A DNA stretch of 57,903 nucleotides from an uncultured Erysipelotrichaceae bacterium (GCA_900538465.1 UPXV01000014.1:1-57903); one strand, 5' to 3'; shown: positions 32,118-41,844, counted from the stretch's first letter. Numbers and translations are program-made. The notes: a model not told the origin generated them from the sequence alone.

Positions 32118-34018
32118 GACTTTATTACATAATGAATGATCTGAAAGAAAAAGAAGATTATTGTTCAATTGAATATTTTATGAAGAAATACAATGTATCA
32201 AAAAGAACAATACAAAATGATATTTCCTATCTCATGAGAATTTCGCCTCGAAATGGATTCCAAATTCAAACAAAGCGAGGGCAAGGGTATTTATTAGAAA
32301 TTACAAATAAGGAACTTTTTAAAGATTTTGTTGAGTCTTTAAATGAAGGTATGAGTTTAAATGTTCAAGAAAGACCTGGGCATATCTTGGCATACCTTGC
32401 TGTGAAAGATGGTTATGAAACAATGGAACAGATTGCGGAGTTTTTCCAGGTTTCTAAAACATTAGTTAAAAATGATATGAATGATGTAGAGGAGCTTGCA
32501 CAAACGTATCATTTGAATATTGAAAAAAGAAGTCACTATGGTGTAAGAGTGATTGCTGATGATAAATATTTAAAAAGATATTTAGTAAGTGAGTATTTAA
32601 ATCAAAATGTCATTGTTCAAACGAATGTTAATGATGTGGTTAAAGATTTTAGTGTTATTGAAAGTCGACTTGTTGAGCAATTGAATAAAGAAACTTTGAA
32701 TATGAATTACAATGAATTGCTAAATGTAACAGAGTATTTAAAGATTATGGTCTATATAGCTTATTTAAAACAAGAAGAAAAAAATGATTTTAATTATGAT
32801 GATAATGATTCTATTCATAGAATTGTATCTTCTCTTATTGATTTGTTGGAAGAAAAATACAGGGTGTCTTTTCATCAACAAAGTATTTTAGATTTCATAG
32901 AAACGCTTCAAAAAAATGTAAGAAAAGAAATGAGTAGTATTTCATTTACTGATTATTTGGAGAATGATATTGAGGAGTTTTTAGAGCGTATTGATCAAAC
33001 TTATGGAACATCATTTCAACTGGATCAAGACTTTAAGAAACTTTTAGAAGTTCATGTTTCTTTATTGGTTGATCGTTTACATAACAAAATATCTTATCAA
33101 AACCCTATGGCCAATGAACTTAGTATTACATATCCAATGATGTTTAATATTGCTATTCAATTTTGTGATATGTTGAATGAAAAATATGGTGTCCAATCGA
33201 CATTTGATGAAATTGGTTTTATTGCAACTCATTTTGCTGCTCATATGGAGAAAGAAAGACGTCAAAAATTACAATCTTATAATCGTATTGGAGTTGTCTG
33301 TTCTTCTGGTGGTGGAAGTGCTTATATGATTAAAATTCAAATTGAATCATTATTTCCAAATGCTCAAGTTCAAACATTTTCTTTTTTACAACAAGAAGAA
33401 TTACTGGCTTTTCAACCTGATTTAATATTTACGGTTATGCCTTTATCTCCAGATATTCAAATTCCTATTATTTATATTAAAGAGTTATTGGATGATAAAG
33501 ACTTATATCGAATCAAACAACTCTTACAATGTGATGAATATGATCCATATATGCTTATTCACGAAAGCCCTATATATACTTCCTTTTTCTCAAAAGATTT
33601 TTTTCAGATAAGTGAAGGTTATGATTATATAGAGATGATTACTGAGATGGCAGAAGAATTAGAAACGAGAGGTTATGGCAAACCAGGATATACAAAACTT
33701 GTTTTAGAAAGAGAATCTTATGTAAGTACAATTTATATGAATGGTGTTTGTATTCCCCATCCATTGGAGACAGATGCTTTAAAGAATATGATTTCAGTAA
33801 GATTACTAAAAAAACCATTTCTATATAATGGAAAAGAAGTCAAAATCATCTTTATGATTTGTTTAAAGAAAGAACATATTGAAATGTATAAAACAATAAC
33901 CAAAACACTTTATTATTTGATGAAAGAGACAAAATATTTAGAAAAAATGGTTCATGTGAAATCATTTGAAGAAATGATAGCTGTTATAAAAGAGATGGGA
34001 GGTATTCATCATGAATAG
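32114..34018 (+). CDS. BglG/MtlR-type PTS-regulated transcriptional activator (FrvR-like)
   Basis: 634 aa multidomain regulator. Two N-terminal helix-turn-helix domains (CSIEYFMKKYNVSKRTIQND about 17-36; METIAEFFQ-type region about 97-125), then two PRD modules (about 175-370, the second with EVHVSLLVDRLHNK and ATHFAAHME His residues). An EIIB-like domain follows (VCSSGGGSA, Cys396) and a C-terminal EIIA-type domain with the phosphorylatable His549 in CIPHPLE. Activity should depend on phosphorylation by the PTS encoded downstream. A CRE-like TGAAAGGGCTATCT (32065-32078, 12 of 14) lies before it. It overlaps the M42 gene by eight bases. Confidence 0.9.
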   Translation: MRLYYIMNDLKEKEDYCSIEYFMKKYNVSKRTIQNDISYLMRISPRNGFQIQTKRGQGYLLEITNKELFKDFVESLNEGMSLNVQERPGHILAYLAVKDGYETMEQIAEFFQVSKTLVKNDMNDVEELAQTYHLNIEKRSHYGVRVIADDKYLKRYLVSEYLNQNVIVQTNVNDVVKDFSVIESRLVEQLNKETLNMNYNELLNVTEYLKIMVYIAYLKQEEKNDFNYDDNDSIHRIVSSLIDLLEEKYRVSFHQQSILDFIETLQKNVRKEMSSISFTDYLENDIEEFLERIDQTYGTSFQLDQDFKKLLEVHVSLLVDRLHNKISYQNPMANELSITYPMMFNIAIQFCDMLNEKYGVQSTFDEIGFIATHFAAHMEKERRQKLQSYNRIGVVCSSGGGSAYMIKIQIESLFPNAQVQTFSFLQQEELLAFQPDLIFTVMPLSPDIQIPIIYIKELLDDKDLYRIKQLLQCDEYDPYMLIHESPIYTSFFSKDFFQISEGYDYIEMITEMAEELETRGYGKPGYTKLVLERESYVSTIYMNGVCIPHPLETDALKNMISVRLLKKPFLYNGKEVKIIFMICLKKEHIEMYKTITKTLYYLMKETKYLEKMVHVKSFEEMIAVIKEMGGIHHE

Positions 34019-35063
34019 TGAATTACTTAAACAATTGAGTGATGCTGATAGTATTGCATCATGTGAAGATGAAGTCAGAAATATATTCTATCAGCAGTTA
34101 AAAGATATTAGTGATGAAATTATATGTGATCATTTAGGAAGTATTATTTTCCATAAGAAAGGAAAATCTAAAAATCCTTTAAAGATTATGTTTTGTGCAC
34201 ATATGGATGAAGTTGGATTTATGGTCAGACATATCTCTGATATTGGATTTTTAGAATTAATTCAAGTTGGGGGTGTGTTAGACAAAAGTAAAGAAATGCA
34301 AATGGTTAAAGTCACAACTTCTAAAGGAAAGAAAATTCAAGGTTTATTGAATGTTGTGAAAGATAGTGATGGCAAAGTCAAAACAATGTATGTTGATATT
34401 GGTGTTGATAGTCGTCAAGAAGTTGAAGCACTAGGGATCGAAGTTGGAAATATGGTTTGTTTTGCAAGTGCTGCAAAACAATTACAGGAAAAGGTTTATG
34501 CAGGTAAAGCAATGGATGATCGTGCAGGGTGTTATGTGTTGATTGAAGCAATGAAAATGTTAAAGGATGTTGATAATGATCTCTATTTTGTAGGGACAAG
34601 TAGTGAAGAAGTTGGTATTCGTGGTGGAAAAACAGCAACTCATTTGATTGATCCAGATATTGTTTTTGCTTTAGATGTCGCTAATAACCCTGAATTGGTT
34701 AAGAATTACACAAATCATCGTTTGATTGGTCAGGGACCTATGATAGTTCATTATGATAAAACGATGTCACCAAATCAAAAATTACTGTCCTATGTTAAAG
34801 AGTTGGCAAGTGAGGCAAATATTCCATATCAGTGCGATATGTTTAGTGGTGGAGGAACAGATGCGGGTAATGCCCATTTAGAATCTGGTGGAAGATTGGC
34901 ATTGGTTTTAGGAATACCACTGCGTTATTGTCATAGTGCATATTCATTTGTACATAGTGATGATTTAAAAAGTTTAACTCAATTGGTGGTGTTATTATCA
35001 CAAAAAATAACTCATCAAGATTATCAAGAATTTATCAATTTTATAGGAGGAAATAAAAAATGA
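34011..35063 (+). CDS. M42-family aminopeptidase (FrvX/YsdC-like)
   Basis: 350 aa. Di-metal site residues: His in FCAHMDEVGFM, Asp in AGKAMDDRAGCYV, the catalytic Glu pair in TSSEEVGIRGG, Asp in FALDVANNPE and His in YCHSAYSFVHSDDL. Family members are cytosolic tetrahedral aminopeptidases; some were misnamed endoglucanases. Overlaps the regulator by eight bases and the EIIA gene by four, so it is an integral part of the PTS operon. The E. coli frv operon also pairs an M42 protein with a PTS and a BglG-type regulator. Confidence 0.9.
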   Translation: MNSELLKQLSDADSIASCEDEVRNIFYQQLKDISDEIICDHLGSIIFHKKGKSKNPLKIMFCAHMDEVGFMVRHISDIGFLELIQVGGVLDKSKEMQMVKVTTSKGKKIQGLLNVVKDSDGKVKTMYVDIGVDSRQEVEALGIEVGNMVCFASAAKQLQEKVYAGKAMDDRAGCYVLIEAMKMLKDVDNDLYFVGTSSEEVGIRGGKTATHLIDPDIVFALDVANNPELVKNYTNHRLIGQGPMIVHYDKTMSPNQKLLSYVKELASEANIPYQCDMFSGGGTDAGNAHLESGGRLALVLGIPLRYCHSAYSFVHSDDLKSLTQLVVLLSQKITHQDYQEFINFIGGNKK

Positions 35064-35380
35064 CAGAGTTAGAACAAAGTATTATTGGAATGATTTCTTC
35101 AGCAGGGCAAAGTAAAGCAAAGGCTTTTGAAGCTTTGAAGAAAGTCAAAACAGGAGAGTATGATGCTGCAAGAGTATTATTAGATGAAGCAAGAGAAGCT
35201 GATTTGCAAGCTCATACAATTCAAACAAAACTTATCCAAGCTGAAATGGCAAATGGTGAGGATAAGCCAGAAGTTGGGTTATTAATGGTTCATGCGCAGG
35301 ATCATTATATGACTTCTCAATTAGCAAGAGATCTAATTGAGGAAATGATAAATGTTTTTGAAGCAAAGGAGGGAAAATAA
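35060..35380 (+). CDS. PTS EIIA component, lactose/cellobiose family
   Basis: 106 aa three-helix EIIA-Lac protein. The phosphorylatable His78 is in LLMVHAQDHYMTSQL, matching the HAQDHLM signature. It receives phosphate from HPr and passes it to the EIIB encoded one base downstream. Overlaps the M42 gene stop by four bases (ATGA). Confidence 0.95.
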   Translation: MTELEQSIIGMISSAGQSKAKAFEALKKVKTGEYDAARVLLDEAREADLQAHTIQTKLIQAEMANGEDKPEVGLLMVHAQDHYMTSQLARDLIEEMINVFEAKEGK

Positions 35381-35713
35381 ATGAAAATTGTATTATGTTG
35401 TGCAGGAGGTTTTTCAACAACTATGCTTATGGACAGCATGAAAAACACAGTGAAAAACAGTGCTAAGCTTAATGATTCAGACTTCGCATTTACTGCTATT
35501 CCAGTGGATATTTTACAAAGTGAAGTAGAAGATTGTGATGTCTTAGTGATTGGGCCACAAATTGCTCATAAATTGGATTATATTAAACCAATTATTGAAC
35601 CATACAATATTCCTTATGTAATTGTTGATCAAGATACATATGGAAAAATGGATGGAGCAACAGTTTTAAAACAAGCATTAATTGCTCGTAAAAAGGCAGA
35701 TATGAAAAAATAA
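35381..35713 (+). CDS. PTS EIIB component, lactose/cellobiose family
   Basis: 110 aa. The P-loop-like phosphocysteine site is IVLCCAGGFSTTML near the N terminus; by alignment to other EIIBs the second Cys (Cys7) carries the phosphate. VLVIGPQIAHKLD and the IVDQDTYGKMDG segment complete the Rossmann-like domain. It starts immediately after the EIIA stop and lies 18 bases before EIIC. Could also serve the orphan EIIC at 21668. Confidence 0.95.
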   Translation: MKIVLCCAGGFSTTMLMDSMKNTVKNSAKLNDSDFAFTAIPVDILQSEVEDCDVLVIGPQIAHKLDYIKPIIEPYNIPYVIVDQDTYGKMDGATVLKQALIARKKADMKK

Positions 35714-35731
35714 AAGGGAGGGTTCATAAAA

Positions 35732-37051
35732 ATGTTTAATGCATTTGAGTCTTTTATGACAAAGTATTTAACACCACTTGCAAACAAAATGGATAAACAA
35801 GTTCATTTAAGTGCTGTTAAAAAATCAATGGTTGCCTTAACACCATTATTGATTATTGGAAGTTTCTGTTTGATTCCAGAAGCAATTCCTAATATGATTG
35901 GTAAAAGTCACCCAATTTCAGTATGGATTTTAGCAAACCTTGATACTATTTATATTCCATATAATGTCGGGATGGCATTAATGTCAATTTATGTAACGGC
36001 ATTTATTGCTTATCATTTGGCTAATTCTTATAAACAAGATGTTCCAGGGTCAATTAGTATGGCTTTGATTGCTTTTCTTATGATGACTGTTCAATACACT
36101 GAAGATGGTGGTATTGATAAAGGATTCATGGGACCTAAAGGTTTATTTGCAGCTATGTTTGCATCAATTATTGCTGTAGAATTATTCCGTTGGTGTAAAA
36201 AGAAACATTTCACAATCAAAATGCCTGATTCAGTACCAGACTTTGTATCACGTTCATTTGAAATGATACCAATTTCAGTAATTGTTATTGGATTCTTCTT
36301 AATTGTACGTATTGTTTGTGTGAATGTTTTTAATACAATGCCACCTTTAATCTTTACGAATTTATTAGCACCATTAGTAGGATCTATGGATAATCCAATT
36401 GCCTATACTTTCTTAAAGATGTTACAATGTTTATTGTTCTTCTTTGGTATTCACCCATCAGTATTAAGCCCAATTACAAGTCCAATTTCTACTCAATTCT
36501 TAGCAGAAAACGTTGCTGCAAGTCAATTGCATACAACTTTACCACATTTCTTCTGTCCAGGACCTGAGTCAGCATTTGGTAACTTTACTGGAACTGGTGT
36601 GACATTTGGATTGGTATTCTGGTGTTTGATGTCAAAGAACAAAGCTTTAAAACAAATTGGTCGTGTTGCTTTAATTCCAGCTTTATTTGGAATTAATGAA
36701 CCAATCTTATTTGGTGCTCCAATTGTTTTAAATCCAGTTTTCTTTATTCCTTATGTTATCTTTGGTGGTATTATTGGAAGTTTAGGTGGATGGGCAATGT
36801 ACTTAGGTGTTATGAGTAAATCTATCTTTACACCACCATATGTAGGTGTTTTCCTTGAAGGTTACTTAACAAATTTGGACTTTATGTCTGTTGTGGTTAA
36901 TGGTGTTCAATTAATTTTATCATTACTTATTTGGTATCCATTCTTTAAGATTTATGAAAATCGTTATGGTGAAAAAGAAGATACAAATAAAAAAGTGGAT
37001 ATGAGTGATGAAGATGCTGAAATCTTAAAAGATTTAGATTTAGACTTCTAA
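35732..37051 (+). CDS. PTS EIIC component, lactose/cellobiose family
   Basis: 439 aa, ten or so membrane helices. Signatures: KIMDKQVHLSAVKKS-type opening, IKMPDSVPDFVSRSFEMIP, GIHPSVLSPITSPI and ALFGINEPILFGAPIVLNP. Compared with the first EIIC of the window (NVATSF, GIHGNQII) the chamber-lining segments differ, suggesting a different substrate. Complete EIIA-EIIB-EIIC set with regulator. A hairpin after the stop may reduce expression of the downstream peptidase and lyase genes. Confidence 0.94.
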   Translation: MFNAFESFMTKYLTPLANKMDKQVHLSAVKKSMVALTPLLIIGSFCLIPEAIPNMIGKSHPISVWILANLDTIYIPYNVGMALMSIYVTAFIAYHLANSYKQDVPGSISMALIAFLMMTVQYTEDGGIDKGFMGPKGLFAAMFASIIAVELFRWCKKKHFTIKMPDSVPDFVSRSFEMIPISVIVIGFFLIVRIVCVNVFNTMPPLIFTNLLAPLVGSMDNPIAYTFLKMLQCLLFFFGIHPSVLSPITSPISTQFLAENVAASQLHTTLPHFFCPGPESAFGNFTGTGVTFGLVFWCLMSKNKALKQIGRVALIPALFGINEPILFGAPIVLNPVFFIPYVIFGGIIGSLGGWAMYLGVMSKSIFTPPYVGVFLEGYLTNLDFMSVVVNGVQLILSLLIWYPFFKIYENRYGEKEDTNKKVDMSDEDAEILKDLDLDF

Positions 37052-37056
37052 AAATT

Positions 37057-37079
37057 AAGGCAAGCTTTGGCTTGCCTTT
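37057..37079 (+). terminator. Hairpin between EIIC and the dipeptidase gene
   Basis: AAGGCAAGC with GCTTGCCTT, four-base loop, only a short T tract. Probably a partial terminator or mRNA 3'-end stabiliser within the operon. Confidence 0.6.
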
Positions 37080-37099
37080 AAGAATAGGATAGTGAAATT

Positions 37100-38191
37100 A
37101 TGGCAAAACGAATCGATAAAATACAAAATTTATTATTAGAAAAAAATATAGATGCTATTTTACTAACAAGTCGCACAATGAAAAAGTGGATGGCAACAAT
37201 GTTAGGAAGTGGCTGTAAAGTCTTAATAACAAAAAAACAAGGATATTTAATCTTAGATGGAAGATATATTACTGAAGCCAAAGAAACAGAACATGATTTA
37301 CAAATTGTGTTACATAATCCTCATACAACAGGAAGAAATTATTTAGCAGCAGTTGAGAAAATTTTAAAGGAAGAAAAATGTCAATCTTTGGGTGTTGAAT
37401 CTTCAGTTGTTTTAGCAAGTGAATATCAACAAATGAAAAAAGAATTAGATGTCGATATTATTATGTTAGATGAAGATATCACAAATTTAAGAATAATAAA
37501 AGATCAAGAAGAAATTGAAGCAATGAAAAAAACAGTGGCTTTGACAGATGAAATCTATGCTAAAGTGATTGAACATATTCGTGTCGGAATGAGTGAATAT
37601 GAGATTAGTGCTTTGGTTCAATATTATTCAATTGCTGCTGGAGCTTCGCAAATGTCTTTTGATACAGTTGTATCTAGTGGGGAAAGAACAGCTTTACCAC
37701 ATGGTAGACCAAGTTCTCGAAAAGTAAAAGCTCATGAGCCAATTATGATTGATTTTGGAATCCAATATGATAATTATCAGTCTGATATGACAAGAGTTTG
37801 TTTTATTGGAGAACCATTAGAAGAATATAAAAAGATTTATGATCTTGTTTTAAAAGCACAACTTTCTGGTTTAGCAGCAATTAAAACAGGTGCTAAAGCA
37901 AGTGATGTTGATAAGGCAGCAAGAGCAGTTATTGAAGAGGCTGGTTATGGTCAATATTTTGATCATGGATTAGGTCATGGTATTGGTGTAACTGATAGTG
38001 GGGAAGGACCAATATTGAATTCAAAAAGTCAAACTATTTTAAAAGATGGTATGATGATGTCTTGTGAACCAGGTGTTTATATTCCTGGATTAGGTGGTAT
38101 TCGTATTGAGGATGATGTTGTGATTATTGATGGAAAAGGTGTTCCAATGAATAAAACAACAAAGGATTATATTATTTTGGAGGAAAGATAA
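37100..38191 (+). CDS. pepQ: Xaa-Pro dipeptidase/aminopeptidase-like M24 protein
   Basis: 363 aa M24B metallopeptidase. Creatinase-like N-terminal domain (about 1-130) and pita-bread domain with all metal ligands: Asp pair in MIDFGIQYDNYQSDMTR, His in DHGLGHGIGV, Glu in SCEPGVYIPG and Glu in GIRIEDDVV. Such enzymes split Xaa-Pro dipeptides or remove N-terminal residues before Pro. Its stop is immediately followed by the ATG of the MalY-type gene. Together with the M42 protein this puts two peptidases in a PTS operon. Confidence 0.88.
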   Translation: MAKRIDKIQNLLLEKNIDAILLTSRTMKKWMATMLGSGCKVLITKKQGYLILDGRYITEAKETEHDLQIVLHNPHTTGRNYLAAVEKILKEEKCQSLGVESSVVLASEYQQMKKELDVDIIMLDEDITNLRIIKDQEEIEAMKKTVALTDEIYAKVIEHIRVGMSEYEISALVQYYSIAAGASQMSFDTVVSSGERTALPHGRPSSRKVKAHEPIMIDFGIQYDNYQSDMTRVCFIGEPLEEYKKIYDLVLKAQLSGLAAIKTGAKASDVDKAARAVIEEAGYGQYFDHGLGHGIGVTDSGEGPILNSKSQTILKDGMMMSCEPGVYIPGLGGIRIEDDVVIIDGKGVPMNKTTKDYIILEER

Positions 38192-39373
38192 ATGAAATAT
38201 GATTTTAATGAAGTGCATAATCGATTAGGGACATATTGTACACAATGGGATTATATTGAAGATCGTTTTCAAGAAAAAGATTTGATTCCATTTTCAATTT
38301 CAGATACTGATTTTATTATACCTAAACCTATCACAGAAAAAATTCTAGAAGTCGCAAAGCATCAAATTTATGGTTATACGAGATGGAATCATCATGATTT
38401 TAAATCATCAATCACAAATTATTTTCAAAGACGTTTTGATACGGTTTTAGAAGAGGATTGGATATTATATAGTCCAAGTGTTATGTATTCAGTATCATTA
38501 CTTATTCGTTTGTTAAGTCAACCACAAGATAAAGTTTTGACTTTTAATCCAATGTATGATTCCTTTTTTACAGTGATTGAAGACAATGATAGACAACTTG
38601 TTTCACATCATCTTATCAATCAAGATGGGAAATTTATTATTGATTTTGATCTTTTTGAAAAACAAATCCAAGATTGTCAGCTTTTATTACTTTGTGCACC
38701 CCACAATCCAACAGGAAGAATTTGGAGTGAACATGAAATGGATAGAATGATTGAAATTTGTCAAAAATATGATGTTAAAATCATTTCTGATGAAATACAT
38801 ATGGATATCCAAGTTGGACAAAGAAAACATTTACCTTTAATGAAATATTATCAAAAATATCAAGAGATATATACTGCTTCTTCATCAAGTAAAACATTAA
38901 ATACACCGGGATTGATTGGTTCATATGTTATTATTCCAAATGTTGAAGTTAGAGAAGCATTTTTATATCATACAAGGAAAAGAGATTTTTTAAATTCTGC
39001 AAGTATTTTAGGAATGTATGCTACAATGGTAGGATATACAAAATGTGATGACTATATTGACCAATTGAATGAATACATTCGTGGTAATATGCAATTGGTT
39101 GATGATTTTCTCAAGAAAGAATTACCAGATTTTAAATTTACACAACCAGATGCAACTTATCTTGCATGGATTGATGCAAGAAATGTTCCTTTTACATCTG
39201 ATGAGATTCAAGATGCTCTTATTCATATTGGTGGTATCGCTATTATGAAAGGAGAAACATATGGTGAAAATGGGAAAAAGTATTTAAGAATGAATTTAGG
39301 ATGTCCTCGTAGTAAGATCGAAGAGGGATTGAAACGAATGAAAAAAGCAATGGATACATTGTATCAAAAATAG
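38192..39373 (+). CDS. MalY/PatB-type PLP enzyme: C-S beta-lyase or aminotransferase
   Basis: 393 aa fold-type I PLP enzyme. MalY/PatB features: PFSISDTDFIIPKPI (replacing the usual WVADMDF), YGYTRW, NPTGRIWS, the Asp-Glu of KIISDEIHMDIQ and the PLP Lys in SSSKTLNTPGL. MalY and PatB cleave cystathionine and other cysteine S-conjugates to pyruvate, ammonia and a thiol. No spacer separates it from the dipeptidase gene. In this operon it could act on a Cys conjugate released by the peptidases; that link is inference. Confidence 0.85.
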   Translation: MKYDFNEVHNRLGTYCTQWDYIEDRFQEKDLIPFSISDTDFIIPKPITEKILEVAKHQIYGYTRWNHHDFKSSITNYFQRRFDTVLEEDWILYSPSVMYSVSLLIRLLSQPQDKVLTFNPMYDSFFTVIEDNDRQLVSHHLINQDGKFIIDFDLFEKQIQDCQLLLLCAPHNPTGRIWSEHEMDRMIEICQKYDVKIISDEIHMDIQVGQRKHLPLMKYYQKYQEIYTASSSSKTLNTPGLIGSYVIIPNVEVREAFLYHTRKRDFLNSASILGMYATMVGYTKCDDYIDQLNEYIRGNMQLVDDFLKKELPDFKFTQPDATYLAWIDARNVPFTSDEIQDALIHIGGIAIMKGETYGENGKKYLRMNLGCPRSKIEEGLKRMKKAMDTLYQK

Positions 39374-39386
39374 GAGGAAAAGTTTT

Positions 39387-40043
39387 ATGCAAAAATTATG
39401 GAAGAAATTAACACCATGGTTAGATAGAAAACCATCACAAGTGAAATTTTCAACACGTTTTATAGCTTATGTTATTGATTGGGCAATTGGAGGAGTTATT
39501 GCTGGATTCCCAGCTGTATTGCTTTATGCTGCAATTACAAAACGTTCAGATATGTTTAGTGATCTATATGTTTTTCCAGCTTTAGGATATCCAACATATT
39601 TCTCTTATATTGCAGGTTTTTCTTGTCTTCTTGTTGCAATCATCTATTATGTCTATATTCCTTATAAAAAGTATCCAGGTCAAACATTAGGAAAGAAATG
39701 GATGAAAATCAAAATAATGAAGATGAATGGGGATCCCCTTGATTTAAAAACTTTATTCATCAGACAAATTTGTGGATTAATGCTCATAGAAGGTGTTTCT
39801 ATGGTTGTTTCTAATTATTTAAGACAAATGTTAACTCTTGCAACTGGTATATACTTAGAATATTATCTTTTAGCTATTGGATCACTTATTACTGTTATTT
39901 CTTGCGTTCTTGTCTTTAATTCTCCATCAAAAAGAGCGATTCATGATTATATGGCAAAAACAAGAGTGGCACTTGAAACAGAAGAATATAAACCTGTAGA
40001 TAATAAAAAAATAAAATCAAAACATAAGAAGAAACATCAATAA
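39387..40043 (+). CDS. RDD-domain membrane protein
   Basis: 218 aa. RDD domain of three or four membrane helices: STRFIAYVIDWAIGGVIAGF (Arg then Asp in helix one), a helix near 72-92, the PGQTLGKKWMKIKI loop, RQICGLML, and a last helix near 160-178. The cytosolic C-terminal tail is highly basic (NKKIKSKHKKKHQ). RDD proteins are mostly uncharacterised; some are ion antiporters. Ribosome site AGGAGG, 13 bases after the MalY gene, closed by a strong terminator. Confidence 0.82.
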   Translation: MQKLWKKLTPWLDRKPSQVKFSTRFIAYVIDWAIGGVIAGFPAVLLYAAITKRSDMFSDLYVFPALGYPTYFSYIAGFSCLLVAIIYYVYIPYKKYPGQTLGKKWMKIKIMKMNGDPLDLKTLFIRQICGLMLIEGVSMVVSNYLRQMLTLATGIYLEYYLLAIGSLITVISCVLVFNSPSKRAIHDYMAKTRVALETEEYKPVDNKKIKSKHKKKHQ

Positions 40044-40056
40044 TTGCATAAAACAA

Positions 40057-40088
40057 AAAGAGGTGATTTTTCACCTCTTTCATTTTTC
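40057..40088. terminator. Bidirectional terminator
   Basis: AAAGAGGTGA with TCACCTCTTT, four-base loop, T-rich on the right and A-rich on the left. It ends the rightward operon and the leftward dehydrogenase gene. Confidence 0.82.
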
Positions 40089-40090
40089 TA

Positions 40091-41080
40091 TTAAATAATT
40101 AACCAAGGATTTTCTTTTCCTTCATAGGTTGCTTGACTACTCATGATTGAATATTCAACCATATCACTGACAGCTTGATTTGTAAAGAAGGCTGTATGTG
40201 GTGTTAATAAAACATTAGGGAAAGAACGAAGAATAGCTAATTGTCTATGACTAATGACTTCGTTTTTAAATTCTTTGTAGTAAAGATGTGATTCGTTTTC
40301 AACAACATCTAAAGCAGCATAACCAATCTTATTCTCTTCAATAGCTTCAATCAAATCATCTGTATCAATTAATGCACCACGTGCAGTATTGATAATAATC
40401 ACACCATCTTTCATTGTTTGAATAGATTCTTTATTAATCATATGATATGTTTCTTCAATGTTAGGTGCATGTAAAGAAATAATATCACTACGTTTAAATA
40501 ATGTTTGTAAATCGACATATTCAACTGTATCTTTTAATTTTTCATTAGGGTAAATATCATAAGCAATAATATGACAAGAAAATCCTGATAATAAACGAAT
40601 CACTTCTTGTCCAATTTTTCCAGTTCCAATGATACCAACAGTAAGGTGTGTTAATTCTTTCCCTCTAATATGTTGAAGACTAAAATCTTGAGTAGAAAAA
40701 CGTTCAACAATTAATTTCATATTTCTAAGTGACATTAAAATCATCATAATTGTGTATTCAGCAACACTACTTAATGAATAACTAACGTTTCCAACATGGA
40801 TATTGTATTTTTGACAAGCTTTTAAATCAATGTGATCAAAACCTATTGTTCTGGTTGAAATATACATAATTCCATAATCATGTAATTTTTTCACTAATTC
40901 CTCATCTGTTTTTGTTGTCATAATACTCACTGCTTGGGCATCTTGACATTCATTCACATTATCAAGAGTCAAAGCATCTCGACATATGGAAACATCAATT
41001 TCATATTTCTTAGCAAATTTAAATATAAAATCATATTCATCTTCTCTAACGCTAAAAAAAGCTATTTTCATATTTTTCAC
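40091..41080 (-). CDS. D-2-hydroxyacid dehydrogenase (D-lactate dehydrogenase type)
   Basis: 329 aa NAD-dependent D-isomer-specific dehydrogenase. NAD motif VGIIGTGKIGQEV, catalytic Arg in NTARGALIDTDDL, Glu in DVVENE and His in LTPHTAFFTNQA. It resembles fermentative D-lactate and VanH-type enzymes, reducing pyruvate or a branched 2-keto acid. The FFTNQAV after the His is typical of the LdhA group. Ribosome site AAAGGAGTG. Monocistronic; the preference for pyruvate versus other 2-keto acids cannot be decided. Confidence 0.9.
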   Translation of the reverse strand: MKNMKIAFFSVREDEYDFIFKFAKKYEIDVSICRDALTLDNVNECQDAQAVSIMTTKTDEELVKKLHDYGIMYISTRTIGFDHIDLKACQKYNIHVGNVSYSLSSVAEYTIMMILMSLRNMKLIVERFSTQDFSLQHIRGKELTHLTVGIIGTGKIGQEVIRLLSGFSCHIIAYDIYPNEKLKDTVEYVDLQTLFKRSDIISLHAPNIEETYHMINKESIQTMKDGVIIINTARGALIDTDDLIEAIEENKIGYAALDVVENESHLYYKEFKNEVISHRQLAILRSFPNVLLTPHTAFFTNQAVSDMVEYSIMSSQATYEGKENPWLII

Positions 41081-41238
41081 TCCTTTTCATATAAGTACAG
41101 TATAAATGAGAAAATAATTGTGAAAAAGATGATAATTTGCATTATAAAGTGCAAAAAAGAAATGAAAAGGTAGGAATCAAAGTCTTTGATTTATTTTTAT
41201 TTAAAAATCTAGTATAATAACAAAAAGGGGATGAGGAT

Positions 41239-41844
41239 ATGGATGATTTTTACCGTATTGAAAACATTGAAGTTTTTAAAAAATGGGTTTACTTTCAAGT
41301 TCAAAATGATCCACGTCTAACAATTGAAAAATATGATGAAAGAACATATAAAATCTTTTATAAAAAAAGAGTAGCCAGATTTGTTGTTTGGCCAATTGGA
41401 ATTGTTGAAGAAGCTATCAATGAAGATGATCAACTTTTATTTTATTTACATTATCAATTTCAAAGTTATCATTTTGCAATAGATTTGTTTTATCGTATGA
41501 TTTCTAAATTAACTGAAGAAAGACAGGAAGAAAAACATATTTTATTATGTTGTACAGGAGGTATGACGACAGGATTCTTTGCTGAAAAGATGAATAAGTT
41601 TTGTGAATTAAACAAAGTCCAATATCATATAGATGCGACTCCGGCCTACCATCTTCAGGATATTTATAAAGATTATGATTTGATTCTTATTGCACCCCAA
41701 CTAAGATATAAGATGATTGAATTATCTAACCAATTAAAGCCAGTTGTCATTCAGCCTATTGATCCAGTTACTTTTGCAACATATGATTGTCAAGCTTTGC
41801 TTGAACAGATACAAAAATATTATAAAAGCGAGGAAAAACAATGA
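41239..41844 (+). CDS. Unknown N-terminal domain fused to a PTS EIIB-like domain
   Basis: 201 aa. Residues about 1-95 are an aromatic-rich domain (WVYFQVQNDPRLTIEKYDER) that I do not recognise. From residue 100, HILLCCTGGMTTGFFAEKM mimics the EIIB-Lac phosphocysteine loop (Cys105 at the active position), followed by LILIAPQLRYKM and PIDPVTFATYD, parallel to the EIIB of 35381-35713. No EIIA or EIIC adjoins it. It overlaps the acetyltransferase gene by four bases. It could be a phosphorylation sensor or a regulator of its partner; function unknown. Confidence 0.7.
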   Translation: MDDFYRIENIEVFKKWVYFQVQNDPRLTIEKYDERTYKIFYKKRVARFVVWPIGIVEEAINEDDQLLFYLHYQFQSYHFAIDLFYRMISKLTEERQEEKHILLCCTGGMTTGFFAEKMNKFCELNKVQYHIDATPAYHLQDIYKDYDLILIAPQLRYKMIELSNQLKPVVIQPIDPVTFATYDCQALLEQIQKYYKSEEKQ

